A program made the position numbers and the translations under genes. 64,000 nt of DNA from Acidimicrobiales bacterium (GTDB taxonomy: Bacteria > Actinomycetota > Acidimicrobiia > Acidimicrobiales > CADCSY01), in assembly GCA_035512495.1 (NCBI GenBank), contig DATKDW010000062.1:114957-178956 (forward strand). The letters are read 5' to 3'. The notes beneath the pieces are model-generated. The model made no database searches. It worked only from the letters and a program-made list of their open reading frames with translations, and was not told the origin of the DNA. Shown piece by piece: positions 26,030 through 33,363 of the stretch; position 1 is the stretch's first letter, and every line of letters starts with the position of its first letter.

Positions 26030-27325
26030 CTACGGCGTGAGACGGTGGAGATCTCTCGGGAAGAGCGTGACCTCTCTGATGTTCGCAGCGCCGGTGAGGC
26101 GGGCGACCCACCGTTCGAGGCCGATCGCAAAGCCCCCGTGAGGCGGCATCCCATGCCGGAAGGCTTCCAGGTAGCCATCGAACGCGGTGAGGTCTTGGCC
26201 GGCGAGCGCGGCCTCGTAGTCCTCGAGCCGGTGCAGTCGTTGGCCCCCAGTCACGAGCTCAAGTCCTCGGAAGAGAAGATCGAAGCTGTTCGACGCTGCC
26301 CCGTCCTGAGGGTCAGGGTGCGTGTAGAAGGGCCGCTTCGCCATGGGGTAGCCCGTCACGAAGACGAACTCTGAGCCGTGCTCGGCCAGGACCCACTCGC
26401 ACAGCCAGCGCTCGTCATGTGGAGCAAGGTCAGGCTCGCCGACCGTTGGACGGCCGGTCGCGGCTTCGATCATCTGCTGGGCGTCGGCGAAGTCAACCAC
26501 CGGGACCGCTTCTGGCACCGTCGGCAAGGTGAGCCCGAGCAGCTCCACGGCGGGTGCGGCAGTCTCGGCGATCGCCCCGAGCATCCCGTGGAGGGCCGTG
26601 CCGAGGATCGCCATGACATCACGGTGGTCGGTGATGAACCCCACCTCGGCGTCGAGGGACACGTACTCGGCGAGATGCCTCGCAGTGTCATGCGGCTCAG
26701 CACGGAACACTGGTGCCACTTCGTAGACGCGCTCGAAGACACCGACCATCACCTGCTTGTAGAGCTGTGGACTCTGAGCCAGATACGCCTGGGTCCCGAA
26801 CCAGTCGATGGGGAAGACGTTCGCGCCGGACTCGGTGGCGGATGCCACGACCTTCGGGGTGAAGATCTCGGTGAACCCGGAACCGTCGAGCGTCGAGCGG
26901 AAGCCCGCTACCGATGCCGAGGCGATCTGCGCGATCGCGCGTCGACGGGGATGGCGCAGCGAGATCGCTGCGTGATCGAGCAGTGTCGGCAGCTGCGCGT
27001 TCAGCTGCGGCCGCCGCAGCTCGAGCGGCGGCGCAGAGTCGACGCTGGAGATCACCGTTATCGAAGGGTTGACGATCTCGACGCCTGCCGGCGCCTGCAC
27101 GCTGCTGGCGACCTCGCCAGTCACCTCGATCACGGACTCACACGCCACACCCGCGATTCGTTGCCGCAGGTCGGGATCGACGACCACGACCTGGGCGACC
27201 CCGCTGCGGTCCCGAAGCAGGACGAAGGCAACCTGTGCGAGCTGCCGTTGGTGGTGCAGCCATCCCTGCACGCGCACGCGTTCACCAACGTGTGCGCAGA
27301 GCTCGTGGGCCAACCTGCGTTCCAT
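26030..27325 (-). CDS. aspS: Aspartyl-tRNA synthetase, archaeal-type (likely non-discriminating)
   Basis: A 431-residue class IIb synthetase. An N-terminal OB anticodon domain (VRVQGWLHHQRQLAQVAFVL) is followed by the catalytic core with motif 2 FRAEPHDTARHLAEYVSLD and motif 3 GFAIGLERWVARL. Length and lack of a GAD insertion match archaeal/AspS2-type enzymes and not the roughly 590-residue bacterial AspRS. Such enzymes can charge both tRNA-Asp and tRNA-Asn. A housekeeping bacterial AspRS is expected elsewhere in the genome, so this would be a regulated paralogue. ATG 27325 has GGAGG at 7 nt. A T-box leader lies directly upstream. AsnRS is an alternative call. Confidence 0.88.
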   Translation of the reverse strand: MERRLAHELCAHVGERVRVQGWLHHQRQLAQVAFVLLRDRSGVAQVVVVDPDLRQRIAGVACESVIEVTGEVASSVQAPAGVEIVNPSITVISSVDSAPPLELRRPQLNAQLPTLLDHAAISLRHPRRRAIAQIASASVAGFRSTLDGSGFTEIFTPKVVASATESGANVFPIDWFGTQAYLAQSPQLYKQVMVGVFERVYEVAPVFRAEPHDTARHLAEYVSLDAEVGFITDHRDVMAILGTALHGMLGAIAETAAPAVELLGLTLPTVPEAVPVVDFADAQQMIEAATGRPTVGEPDLAPHDERWLCEWVLAEHGSEFVFVTGYPMAKRPFYTHPDPQDGAASNSFDLLFRGLELVTGGQRLHRLEDYEAALAGQDLTAFDGYLEAFRHGMPPHGGFAIGLERWVARLTGAANIREVTLFPRDLHRLTP

Positions 27326-27520
27326 CCTTCGCCTCCATCCGGTCGAACTCCCAGATGTGTGGGCGAGGGGATCCCGCGGTGCCACCACACTTCACCGCCG
27401 GATGCTCCGACGGCCTCATTCGGTGAGGCTGCTCAGGGGACGTCACTCCCCGTCTGCGCAGCCACCGACATCGTAGGAGCAGCCCACGAGTCGAGGCACT
27501 CGAGTTTTCCCTCTGACCAC
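27326..27520 (-). promoter_or_regulatory. T-box riboswitch leader of the AspRS gene
   Basis: On the minus strand 27375-27384 reads TGGCACCGCG, an exact match to the T-box core UGGNACCGCG, preceded by GAAGTGTGG. The variable base is C, which pairs with discriminator G73, as carried by bacterial tRNA-Asp and tRNA-Asn. Upstream, 8-bp arms (27477-27484 with 27427-27434) form a Stem I-like helix. Inside it, GGGGA/TCCCC encloses a loop with the Asp codon GAC (27442-27444, minus strand). GCGGTG (27393-27398) can pair with CACCGC of the T-box. TCGCC just 3' can pair with GGCGA in the ribosome binding site. No T-tract terminator is seen, so control is probably translational. The upstream boundary and specifier are uncertain. 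Confidence 0.8.
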
Positions 27521-27618
27521 TCGATCACCGGAGTGCGCCCAGCAGTCCGCGACCCGGAGTGCCACTGGGGAGGCGACAAGTGCCGCGAGGCCAGGCACTC
27601 GACCCCATTGCCCGCCGC

Positions 27619-28824
27619 TCAGGCGGCGGCGGGCTCGGGGAGCCGCAGGTCGAGGACGCCGGGCGGGTGCGTGGTCCAGGTGCGACCGTGGGGATCGGTG
27701 ATGGTGAGGGTGCCGTCGGGGTCCATGGTCTCGCTCCAGCGAGGGAGGTGGGCGAGGTGGTGATGGCGGCAGCACTTGAGGACCAGGTTGGTCAACTTGG
27801 TGGGTCCATGTCGGTTGACGTGGATGACGTGGTGCGCTTCGCACCAACCTGGTGGTCGGTCGCAGCCGGGATGGCGGCAGTGCCGGTCGCGCAGCACGAG
27901 GGCGTTGTAGAGGTTGGCGGGCACGGTGCGGGTAGCGGTGCCGTAGTCGAGGATGCTGGTGCGGCCCTTCATGAGCACCCGGTGCACGGCGCTGTCGCAC
28001 AGGAGCCGCTGCAGGCTGGCCGCCGGCAGGAGCGGCCCGTCGATCACCTGGCCGGGCCCGTCGCCGTCGAGATCGTCGAGGGTGGCGACGATGTTGAGGT
28101 GAGGGCGGTGCCGCCCTCCGGCCCGGGTCTGTTGGTGGTCGAGGAAGAACCGGCAGATGTCTCCCAGCGCGTCGGCGCGGCGTTGGGGGGCGGTGCGCTC
28201 CTCGCCTTCGGCGTCGTCGGTCAGGGCGAGGCGCAGGGCGGCCTCGATCGTGGCGCCGGACTCGGCGTCGAGGGAGCCGGTGAGCTCGTAGCGGTCGCCG
28301 AGGGTGCGCGACAGGCGCAGCGACCGCCGTGCCGGGGCGGGGTCGCCGCGGTCGACCACGGCGTCGGCCCGCTCCTTCCAGCGGCGCATGGCCGTGGCGG
28401 TCTGGGCCACGTCGAGCGGCTCGAGCACTGGAACCAGCTCGGCCTCGTGGTCGGCGAGGAGGCCGATGGTGGCGTCGTCGACGTTGGCCACCACTGCCTG
28501 CACCTGCCCGCCCGAGAGCCGCCCGTCGCGCCAAGCGTCACCGGTGAGCGGTAGCGACCGCAGCCGCCGCGCCGTGCGGGCTGTCGACGACGCCGCCGCG
28601 CCCGACATCGCGGTGTGATGACGCAACCACGCGGTCAACGACGTGGCCCCGTCGGGCGACCACCCCGCATCGACGTCGAAGCGTCCGAGGGCGTCGCTCA
28701 GCTTGGCGTTGAGCAGGTCCACCAGGCGGCACACCTCCGCGATGGCTTCGCCGGAGGCAGGGATGTCGACCTCGTCAATCACCTCAGCCAACCGCTCCAA
28801 CATGTCCCCATGGTAGTCGAACAT
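27619..28824 (-). CDS. DUF222/HNH endonuclease domain protein (13E12 repeat family)
   Basis: A 401-residue protein with an N-terminal DUF222 helical region and a C-terminal HNH nuclease domain (CRHPGCDRPPGWCEAHHVIH and CCRHHHLAH), as in the mycobacterial 13E12/REP13E12 family. These occur in many copies in actinobacterial genomes and are often linked to mobile or repeat-associated DNA. ATG 28824 is chosen because AGGAG lies 6 nt upstream; GTG 28866 would add 14 residues. It lies upstream of the T-box leader in the same orientation. Confidence 0.9.
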   Translation of the reverse strand: MFDYHGDMLERLAEVIDEVDIPASGEAIAEVCRLVDLLNAKLSDALGRFDVDAGWSPDGATSLTAWLRHHTAMSGAAASSTARTARRLRSLPLTGDAWRDGRLSGGQVQAVVANVDDATIGLLADHEAELVPVLEPLDVAQTATAMRRWKERADAVVDRGDPAPARRSLRLSRTLGDRYELTGSLDAESGATIEAALRLALTDDAEGEERTAPQRRADALGDICRFFLDHQQTRAGGRHRPHLNIVATLDDLDGDGPGQVIDGPLLPAASLQRLLCDSAVHRVLMKGRTSILDYGTATRTVPANLYNALVLRDRHCRHPGCDRPPGWCEAHHVIHVNRHGPTKLTNLVLKCCRHHHLAHLPRWSETMDPDGTLTITDPHGRTWTTHPPGVLDLRLPEPAAA

Positions 28825-28884
28825 ACGTTCTCCTGCAACGGTTTGAGCCCATTTGTTCAGCGTCACGACCCGCCCCTCGACCCC

Positions 28885-29616
28885 TCACCACGCCGCGTCG
28901 ACGAGCAGGTAGAGGCTGGTGGCGGTGATGGCGACGAGGTAGAGCACCCGGAACCGGTGCTCGCTCATGCGGTCGAGCGCCCAGCTTCCGGCGGCCGTGC
29001 CGAGCACCACCCCGGCCATGCCAATCGCGGCCGGCGCAAGGAAGCGGGTGGGCGCCAGGCCGGCGAGGCCGAAGAGGATGATCTTGGCGGCGTGACCCGC
29101 CACCTGGCTGGCGGCGAAGGTGCCCACGAAGGCCTGACGGCTCGCCGCGGCGGCCCGGAAGAGCGGCGCCTGGAGCGGTCCGGTGGCACCGACGACCACG
29201 TTGAGGGCGCCGATGACCCCGCCCACCGCCACCCAACCGACACGGCTCGGCGCCCGGGTGGCGCCGCCCCGCACCTCGGGGACCCAGGTAGCCGCAAGCA
29301 CGGTCAGGGCGATTGCGACCTGCAGTGCCTCCGACGGCGCCCGGACCACCAGCGGCATGGCCAGCGCCCCTGCCGGGAGGAGCAGCAACGCGAACGGCGC
29401 CACCACGGCCCGGTCGACGTCACGCCGCCGGATGACCGTCCGGGTGGCGTTGGAGACGATCTGGATCGCCGCGTGCAGCGGGATGGCCACCACCGGTTCC
29501 ACCCACAGCACGAGCACCGCCAGCAGCACCAGCCCGCCGCCGAAGCCGAGGACGGCCGTCATGGCCGACGTGAGGAGCGCCGCCACCCCCACGAGCACGA
29601 CCAACCCGGCATCCAC
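28885..29616 (-). CDS. TSUP family (TauE/SafE-like) membrane transporter
   Basis: A 243-residue, highly hydrophobic protein with about eight TM helices and the duplicated TSUP pattern (GFGGGLVLLAVLVLW in the first half, GATGPLQAPLF and GHAAKIILFGLAGL in the second). The family exports or imports sulfonates, sulfite or organic anions. GTG 29616 appears leaderless: a TACCAT hexamer ends 6 bp before it, within tandem ATACAAGT repeats. Confidence 0.88.
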   Translation of the reverse strand: MDAGLVVLVGVAALLTSAMTAVLGFGGGLVLLAVLVLWVEPVVAIPLHAAIQIVSNATRTVIRRRDVDRAVVAPFALLLLPAGALAMPLVVRAPSEALQVAIALTVLAATWVPEVRGGATRAPSRVGWVAVGGVIGALNVVVGATGPLQAPLFRAAAASRQAFVGTFAASQVAGHAAKIILFGLAGLAPTRFLAPAAIGMAGVVLGTAAGSWALDRMSEHRFRVLYLVAITATSLYLLVDAAW

Positions 29617-29635
29617 ACTTGTATGGTACTTGTAT
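29617..29635 (-). promoter_or_regulatory. Tandem ATACAAGT direct repeat before the TSUP gene
   Basis: On the minus strand two identical ATACAAGT units (29628-29635 and 29617-29624) are 11 bp apart, one helical turn. They directly abut the GTG start and overlap a possible -10 (TACCAT, 29623-29628). The AT-rich, one-turn spacing suggests a repressor or activator binding two half-sites on one DNA face. Confidence 0.5.
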
Positions 29636-29655
29636 CTTGACGGAAGGGATCCCGC

Positions 29656-30708
29656 TCAAGAGGTGGGCACCTCGATCTCGCCGGCGATGATCTGCCGGCG
29701 CAGCGCCTGCAGCTGATCGTCGACGACGTCGAGGTGACCTCCGCTGTCGGTGTAGCCCACCCCGCCCTCGGCGAGGCCCAGCACCGTGGTACCCGAGGGC
29801 CCGCCCCGCTCGACGTAGCCCGTCACCGCGACCTCGACTGCGAGGTCGAGCCGGGACCGCATCGTCGTGAGGAGGCGGGACTGGGCCGTCTCGCTGACCT
29901 CGTCGTACTGGTCGGTGCCGCTGCCGATCGCCCAACGCTGGCGCCCGTCGGCCTCGAGGCGGCGAATGGCCTCGAGGACGCCCACCACCTTCCCGCCGGC
30001 AGCCTCGTAGACCACGTCGGCTCCCGCCTCGTACAGCAGCACCGCCAGCTCGCGGGCCACGGCCACCTCGGTCGCGGCCGTGTCGACCGGGGCGTCGTCG
30101 ATGACCCACAGGTCGACCTCGACGTCGGGGCGCACGTGGCGGGCGCCGGCGGCGTAGCCCGCCCGGTGACGGCGCGCCCGCTCGTCGGCTCGCTCGACGA
30201 GGATGCCGATCCTGCCGGTCTCCGAGGTCAGGGCGGCAGCCGCACCGACCAGGAAGGCCCCCTGCTCGTCGGCGAAGCGGACGGCAGCCACGTTGTCACC
30301 CGTCGCCTCGCCCCCCACCACCACGAAGTGGTGATCGGGGTAGTCCTCGGCAACGGGCACCACCGCCCGGTCGTACCCCGGACCGATCCCCACCGTCAGA
30401 CGGTTGCCGCCCTCGGCCAGCAGGCGCAGCAGGACCTCGCGATCGGGGACCTCGTCGCTCAGCGCCGCCTCCTGGACGCGCACGTCGTGGGCCACCACCG
30501 AGCGCTGCACGCCGATCGATGCCAGGTCGTTCTCGGCCCGGTCGCCGCGGCCGCCGGGGCCGTAGGCGATGCCAACCGCGGCGCCGGTGCCGGCCCCCGG
30601 ATCCCCACCGCAGCCGGCGAGAGCGAGGGCGACGGCGAGCACGAGACCGGCGATGACACTCGTCCGGCGGCGCCGACGAAGGTGGAGAGAAGCGTCGGCG
30701 GTGGGCAC
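29656..30708 (-). CDS. BMP family (PnrA-like) substrate-binding lipoprotein
   Basis: About 350 residues with a basic N-terminus, hydrophobic signal and lipobox LALAGC (Cys near residue 33), followed by a periplasmic-binding fold of the basic membrane protein family (VGIGPGYDRAVVPVAEDYPDHHF, then AVRFADEQGAFLVGAAAALTS and VVYEAAGGKVVG). BMP proteins usually bind nucleosides for ABC import. No ABC permease or ATPase is adjacent, so it is an orphan here. GTG 30708 is preferred to the TTG at 30717. Confidence 0.88.
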   Translation of the reverse strand: MPTADASLHLRRRRRTSVIAGLVLAVALALAGCGGDPGAGTGAAVGIAYGPGGRGDRAENDLASIGVQRSVVAHDVRVQEAALSDEVPDREVLLRLLAEGGNRLTVGIGPGYDRAVVPVAEDYPDHHFVVVGGEATGDNVAAVRFADEQGAFLVGAAAALTSETGRIGILVERADERARRHRAGYAAGARHVRPDVEVDLWVIDDAPVDTAATEVAVARELAVLLYEAGADVVYEAAGGKVVGVLEAIRRLEADGRQRWAIGSGTDQYDEVSETAQSRLLTTMRSRLDLAVEVAVTGYVERGGPSGTTVLGLAEGGVGYTDSGGHLDVVDDQLQALRRQIIAGEIEVPTS

Positions 30709-30723
30709 GGAGCGCAACGGTAG

Positions 30724-31692
30724 GTGCTGGCGCCGGTCTGGTCCGAGCCGCGCCCGCCCTGCCAGACTGCGCCCCTGGCCACGAGCACCTCACCCCTCGT
30801 CGGTGTCGGTCGCCGGGCGCTCGCCCGCAGCATCGACGCCGTCATCGCCGCCGGCCTCACCGTGGCCGCGTTCGCCCTGACCCCCGACGACCGCCCGGTG
30901 CTGGGGTTCGTGGTGGCGATCCTCCTCGTCACAGCCCAGGAGGCCTCGCTCCTCGCCAGCGTCGGCGCGACCCCGGGCAAGCTGGCGACCGGACTGCGCG
31001 TGCGCGCCCTCGACCACGCCGGACCACTCCCGGTCGCCGCCGCGCTGCGCCGGTCGGTGATCGTCGCCGTCGTGGGGCTCTCGGTCGTGGGCCTGCCCGC
31101 CCTGGTCGCCTCGGCGAGCCTGAGCCCGATGCGGCGGGGGTTCCACGACCGTCGGTCGGGCACCGTCGTGCTCCCCCGGGCCTTCGGTTCCCTCATCGCC
31201 CACGACTACGTCCGCCAGTGGGAGGCGGCCGGCGAGCGCACGCCGGTGACACCCCTCGGGCCGGTGGCCTCACTCGCCGAGCGGCGTCGGGCGCGCGCCC
31301 ACCGCCTCGACCACGCCCCGCTGCTGGTGGCCGGCACGGTCGCTCTCACCGCGTCCGGAGAGCTCGGCGACGGGATCGGTCCGCTCGTGGTCATCTCGCT
31401 GGCGTGGCTCACCGCCTTCGTCGCCGACGAGACCTGGCGGGTCAGCCGCTACGGCCAGACGGGCGGCCACTGGCGGGAACGGGTCATGGTGGTCGACCGC
31501 CGCAGCGGCGAACCGCCCGGCCCCTGGCGGTCGTTCCTCCGCGCCCTGGTGCTCGCCCCCTTGTTCTACGTGCCGCCGCTCCAGCTCATCCTGGCCGCCT
31601 GGGTGCGCCTGTCGAACCACAACCTCGGGCCTCACGACCTCGCTGGGCGCACCGTCGTCATCCGGCTGCCCCAGTGGCAGCCGGCGAGCTGA
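30724..31692 (+). CDS. RDD family membrane protein
   Basis: A 322-residue protein with two RDD-like halves: RRALARSIDAVIAAGL with VGATPGKLATGLRV and HDRRSGTVVL, then a second half with RERVMVVDRRSGEPPGPWRS and FYVPPLQLILAAW. Several TM helices. RDD proteins are poorly characterised; some are linked to ion transport. It starts a three-gene unit with rhomboid (3-bp gap) and a serine hydrolase. GTG 30724 lies 15 bp from the divergent BMP start. Confidence 0.8.
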   Translation: MLAPVWSEPRPPCQTAPLATSTSPLVGVGRRALARSIDAVIAAGLTVAAFALTPDDRPVLGFVVAILLVTAQEASLLASVGATPGKLATGLRVRALDHAGPLPVAAALRRSVIVAVVGLSVVGLPALVASASLSPMRRGFHDRRSGTVVLPRAFGSLIAHDYVRQWEAAGERTPVTPLGPVASLAERRRARAHRLDHAPLLVAGTVALTASGELGDGIGPLVVISLAWLTAFVADETWRVSRYGQTGGHWRERVMVVDRRSGEPPGPWRSFLRALVLAPLFYVPPLQLILAAWVRLSNHNLGPHDLAGRTVVIRLPQWQPAS

Positions 31693-31695
31693 GCC

Positions 31696-32496
31696 GTGGC
31701 CCTCCCCCTGCGCGACGACAGCACGGCCGAGCGGGCGCCGATCGTCACCTGGGCGCTCATCGTGGCCAACGTGGTGGTGTTCCTGCTGCTCCAGCCGCCG
31801 GTCTTCCAGTCGGGCGCGCTCGACACCGGGGCGACCTCCGCCGACCCTGCCCGCCAGCGGGCGGTGGCGGAGGAGCACGTCAACCAGTGGGGCGTGATCC
31901 CCTGTGAGGTGCGCCGGCTCGAGCCGCTCGTCTCCGAGCCCGAGGGCTGTGACCGGGGTACCCGGCTCTCGGCGGTCCCCGACGAGAAGCACGTGCCGCT
32001 CAGCCTCCTCACCCACATGTTCCTGCACGGTGGGGTCATCCACCTGGTGGGCAACATGTTCTTCCTCTGGCTGTTCGGCAAGAACGTGGAGGACCGCCTC
32101 GGCCATGCGGCCTTCCTCGGCCTCTACGTGGTGACAGGCATCCTCGCCATGCTCGGCCACGTCGCCGCCAACCTCACCGACGCCGTGCCCGCCGTGGGCG
32201 CGTCGGGCGCCGTCTCGGGCGTGATGGGCGCGTACGTGATCTTCCACCCACACACCCGCATCCTCACCCTGGTGCCAAACCTGGTGTTCCAAGTCGTGTA
32301 CCTCCCGGCGTATGTGCTGTTGGGCCTGTACTTCGTCCTGCAGTTCTTCACCCCCGACATCGCCCAAGTGGCGTGGGTGGCCCACGTCGCCGGCATGGTG
32401 GCCGGCGGCCTCCTCGCCCTCGCGGTCGAGCAGCGCTCCCGCCTCCGTCGGGCATCGCCCCAGAGGCCGGACGCGGCGCGGGAGGTGCCGGTGTGA
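31696..32496 (+). CDS. Rhomboid family intramembrane serine protease
   Basis: A 266-residue protein with about six TM helices, HMFLHGGVIHLVGNMFFLW (the conserved H-x(n)-GN region), catalytic Ser in GASGAVSGVMGAY and catalytic His in AWVAHVAGM. A Cys-containing extracellular loop follows TM1 (about residues 45-95). It would cleave TM segments of membrane proteins. Start GTG 31696; the stop overlaps the next gene as GTGA. Confidence 0.95.
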   Translation: MALPLRDDSTAERAPIVTWALIVANVVVFLLLQPPVFQSGALDTGATSADPARQRAVAEEHVNQWGVIPCEVRRLEPLVSEPEGCDRGTRLSAVPDEKHVPLSLLTHMFLHGGVIHLVGNMFFLWLFGKNVEDRLGHAAFLGLYVVTGILAMLGHVAANLTDAVPAVGASGAVSGVMGAYVIFHPHTRILTLVPNLVFQVVYLPAYVLLGLYFVLQFFTPDIAQVAWVAHVAGMVAGGLLALAVEQRSRLRRASPQRPDAAREVPV

Positions 32497-33350
32497 CGGA
32501 GGACGAGCGGAGCCGGGCGCGCGCCGCGCTGGCAGCGATGGACGCCTGGCCGGTGGGCACCGCCGCGGGCGTGGTGGTGCGGGCCAGCGGTGGCACGGTC
32601 GACCACGGAGACATCGATCGGCGCTTCGCCCTGGCCTCGCTCACCAAGGTCCTCACCGCGGTCGCCGTCCTCGTCGCCGTGGAGGAGGAGACCGTCGCCC
32701 TCGATGCTCCGGCCGGGCCTCCGGGCGCCACCGTGCGCCACCTCCTCGCCCACGCCTCCGGCCTCGCCCCCGACGAGGCGGTCCCGCTCGCGCCGCCGGG
32801 GAAGCGACGCATCTACTCCAACGCCGGCTTCGAGACGCTGGCCGACGCGGTCGCGGCCGCCGCGGCGATGCCCTTCGACGAGTACCTCCGGGCCGCGGTG
32901 CTCGAGCCCCTCCACCTCACCGGGACGCGGCTCGAGGGCTCCCCCGCATCGGGGGCCACGGGGACCGTCGCCGACCTCGGCCGGCTCCTCGCCGAGCTCC
33001 AGGCGCCCACCATCCTCGCCCCCGCCACCTTGGCGGAGGCCACCACCACCGCCTTCCCCGGACTCGACGGGGTCCTCCCGGGCTTCGGCCGGCGATCGCC
33101 CAACGACTGGGGCCTGGGGGTGGAGGTCCGGGGCCGGAAGTCGCCCCACTGGACCGCGCCCGGCGGCTCACCCCGCACCTACGGCCACTTCGGTCGGGCC
33201 GGGGGGTTCGTGTGGGTCGACCCCGACGCCGGCGTCGCCGCCGGCTGCCTGACCGACCGCGACTTCGGGACGTGGGCGACCGAGGCGTGGCCCGGGTTCA
33301 ACCAGGGGGTCCTCGACGCCTTCGACGTCACCCCACCAGCGGGCCGGTAA
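32493..33350 (+). CDS. Serine hydrolase, class C beta-lactamase/PBP-like fold
   Basis: A 285-residue protein with the SxxK motif SLTK (near residue 50), a YSN motif (RIYSNAGFETLAD) and a C-terminal HFGRAGG in place of the KTG box. This is the beta-lactamase-related esterase/peptidase family and not a resistance enzyme. No signal peptide is seen, so it is probably cytoplasmic. It is coupled to the rhomboid gene by a GTGA overlap. Confidence 0.88.
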   Translation: MTEDERSRARAALAAMDAWPVGTAAGVVVRASGGTVDHGDIDRRFALASLTKVLTAVAVLVAVEEETVALDAPAGPPGATVRHLLAHASGLAPDEAVPLAPPGKRRIYSNAGFETLADAVAAAAAMPFDEYLRAAVLEPLHLTGTRLEGSPASGATGTVADLGRLLAELQAPTILAPATLAEATTTAFPGLDGVLPGFGRRSPNDWGLGVEVRGRKSPHWTAPGGSPRTYGHFGRAGGFVWVDPDAGVAAGCLTDRDFGTWATEAWPGFNQGVLDAFDVTPPAGR

Positions 33351-33363
33351 GGGTCACACCGAC

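Noticed and set aside
25455-27533. Identical 16-mer CACTCGATCACCGGAG at 25455-25470 and 27518-27533
   Set aside because: One copy is inside a coding region, and one shared 16-mer in 64 kb of GC-rich DNA is expected by chance.
27619-28824. DUF222-HNH gene as part of a restriction or intron system
   Set aside because: No methyltransferase, intron or intein features adjoin it; it fits the dispersed 13E12 family.
32493-33350. Beta-lactamase resistance gene
   Set aside because: No signal peptide, and the KTG box is replaced, so it is better described as an esterase/peptidase-type relative.
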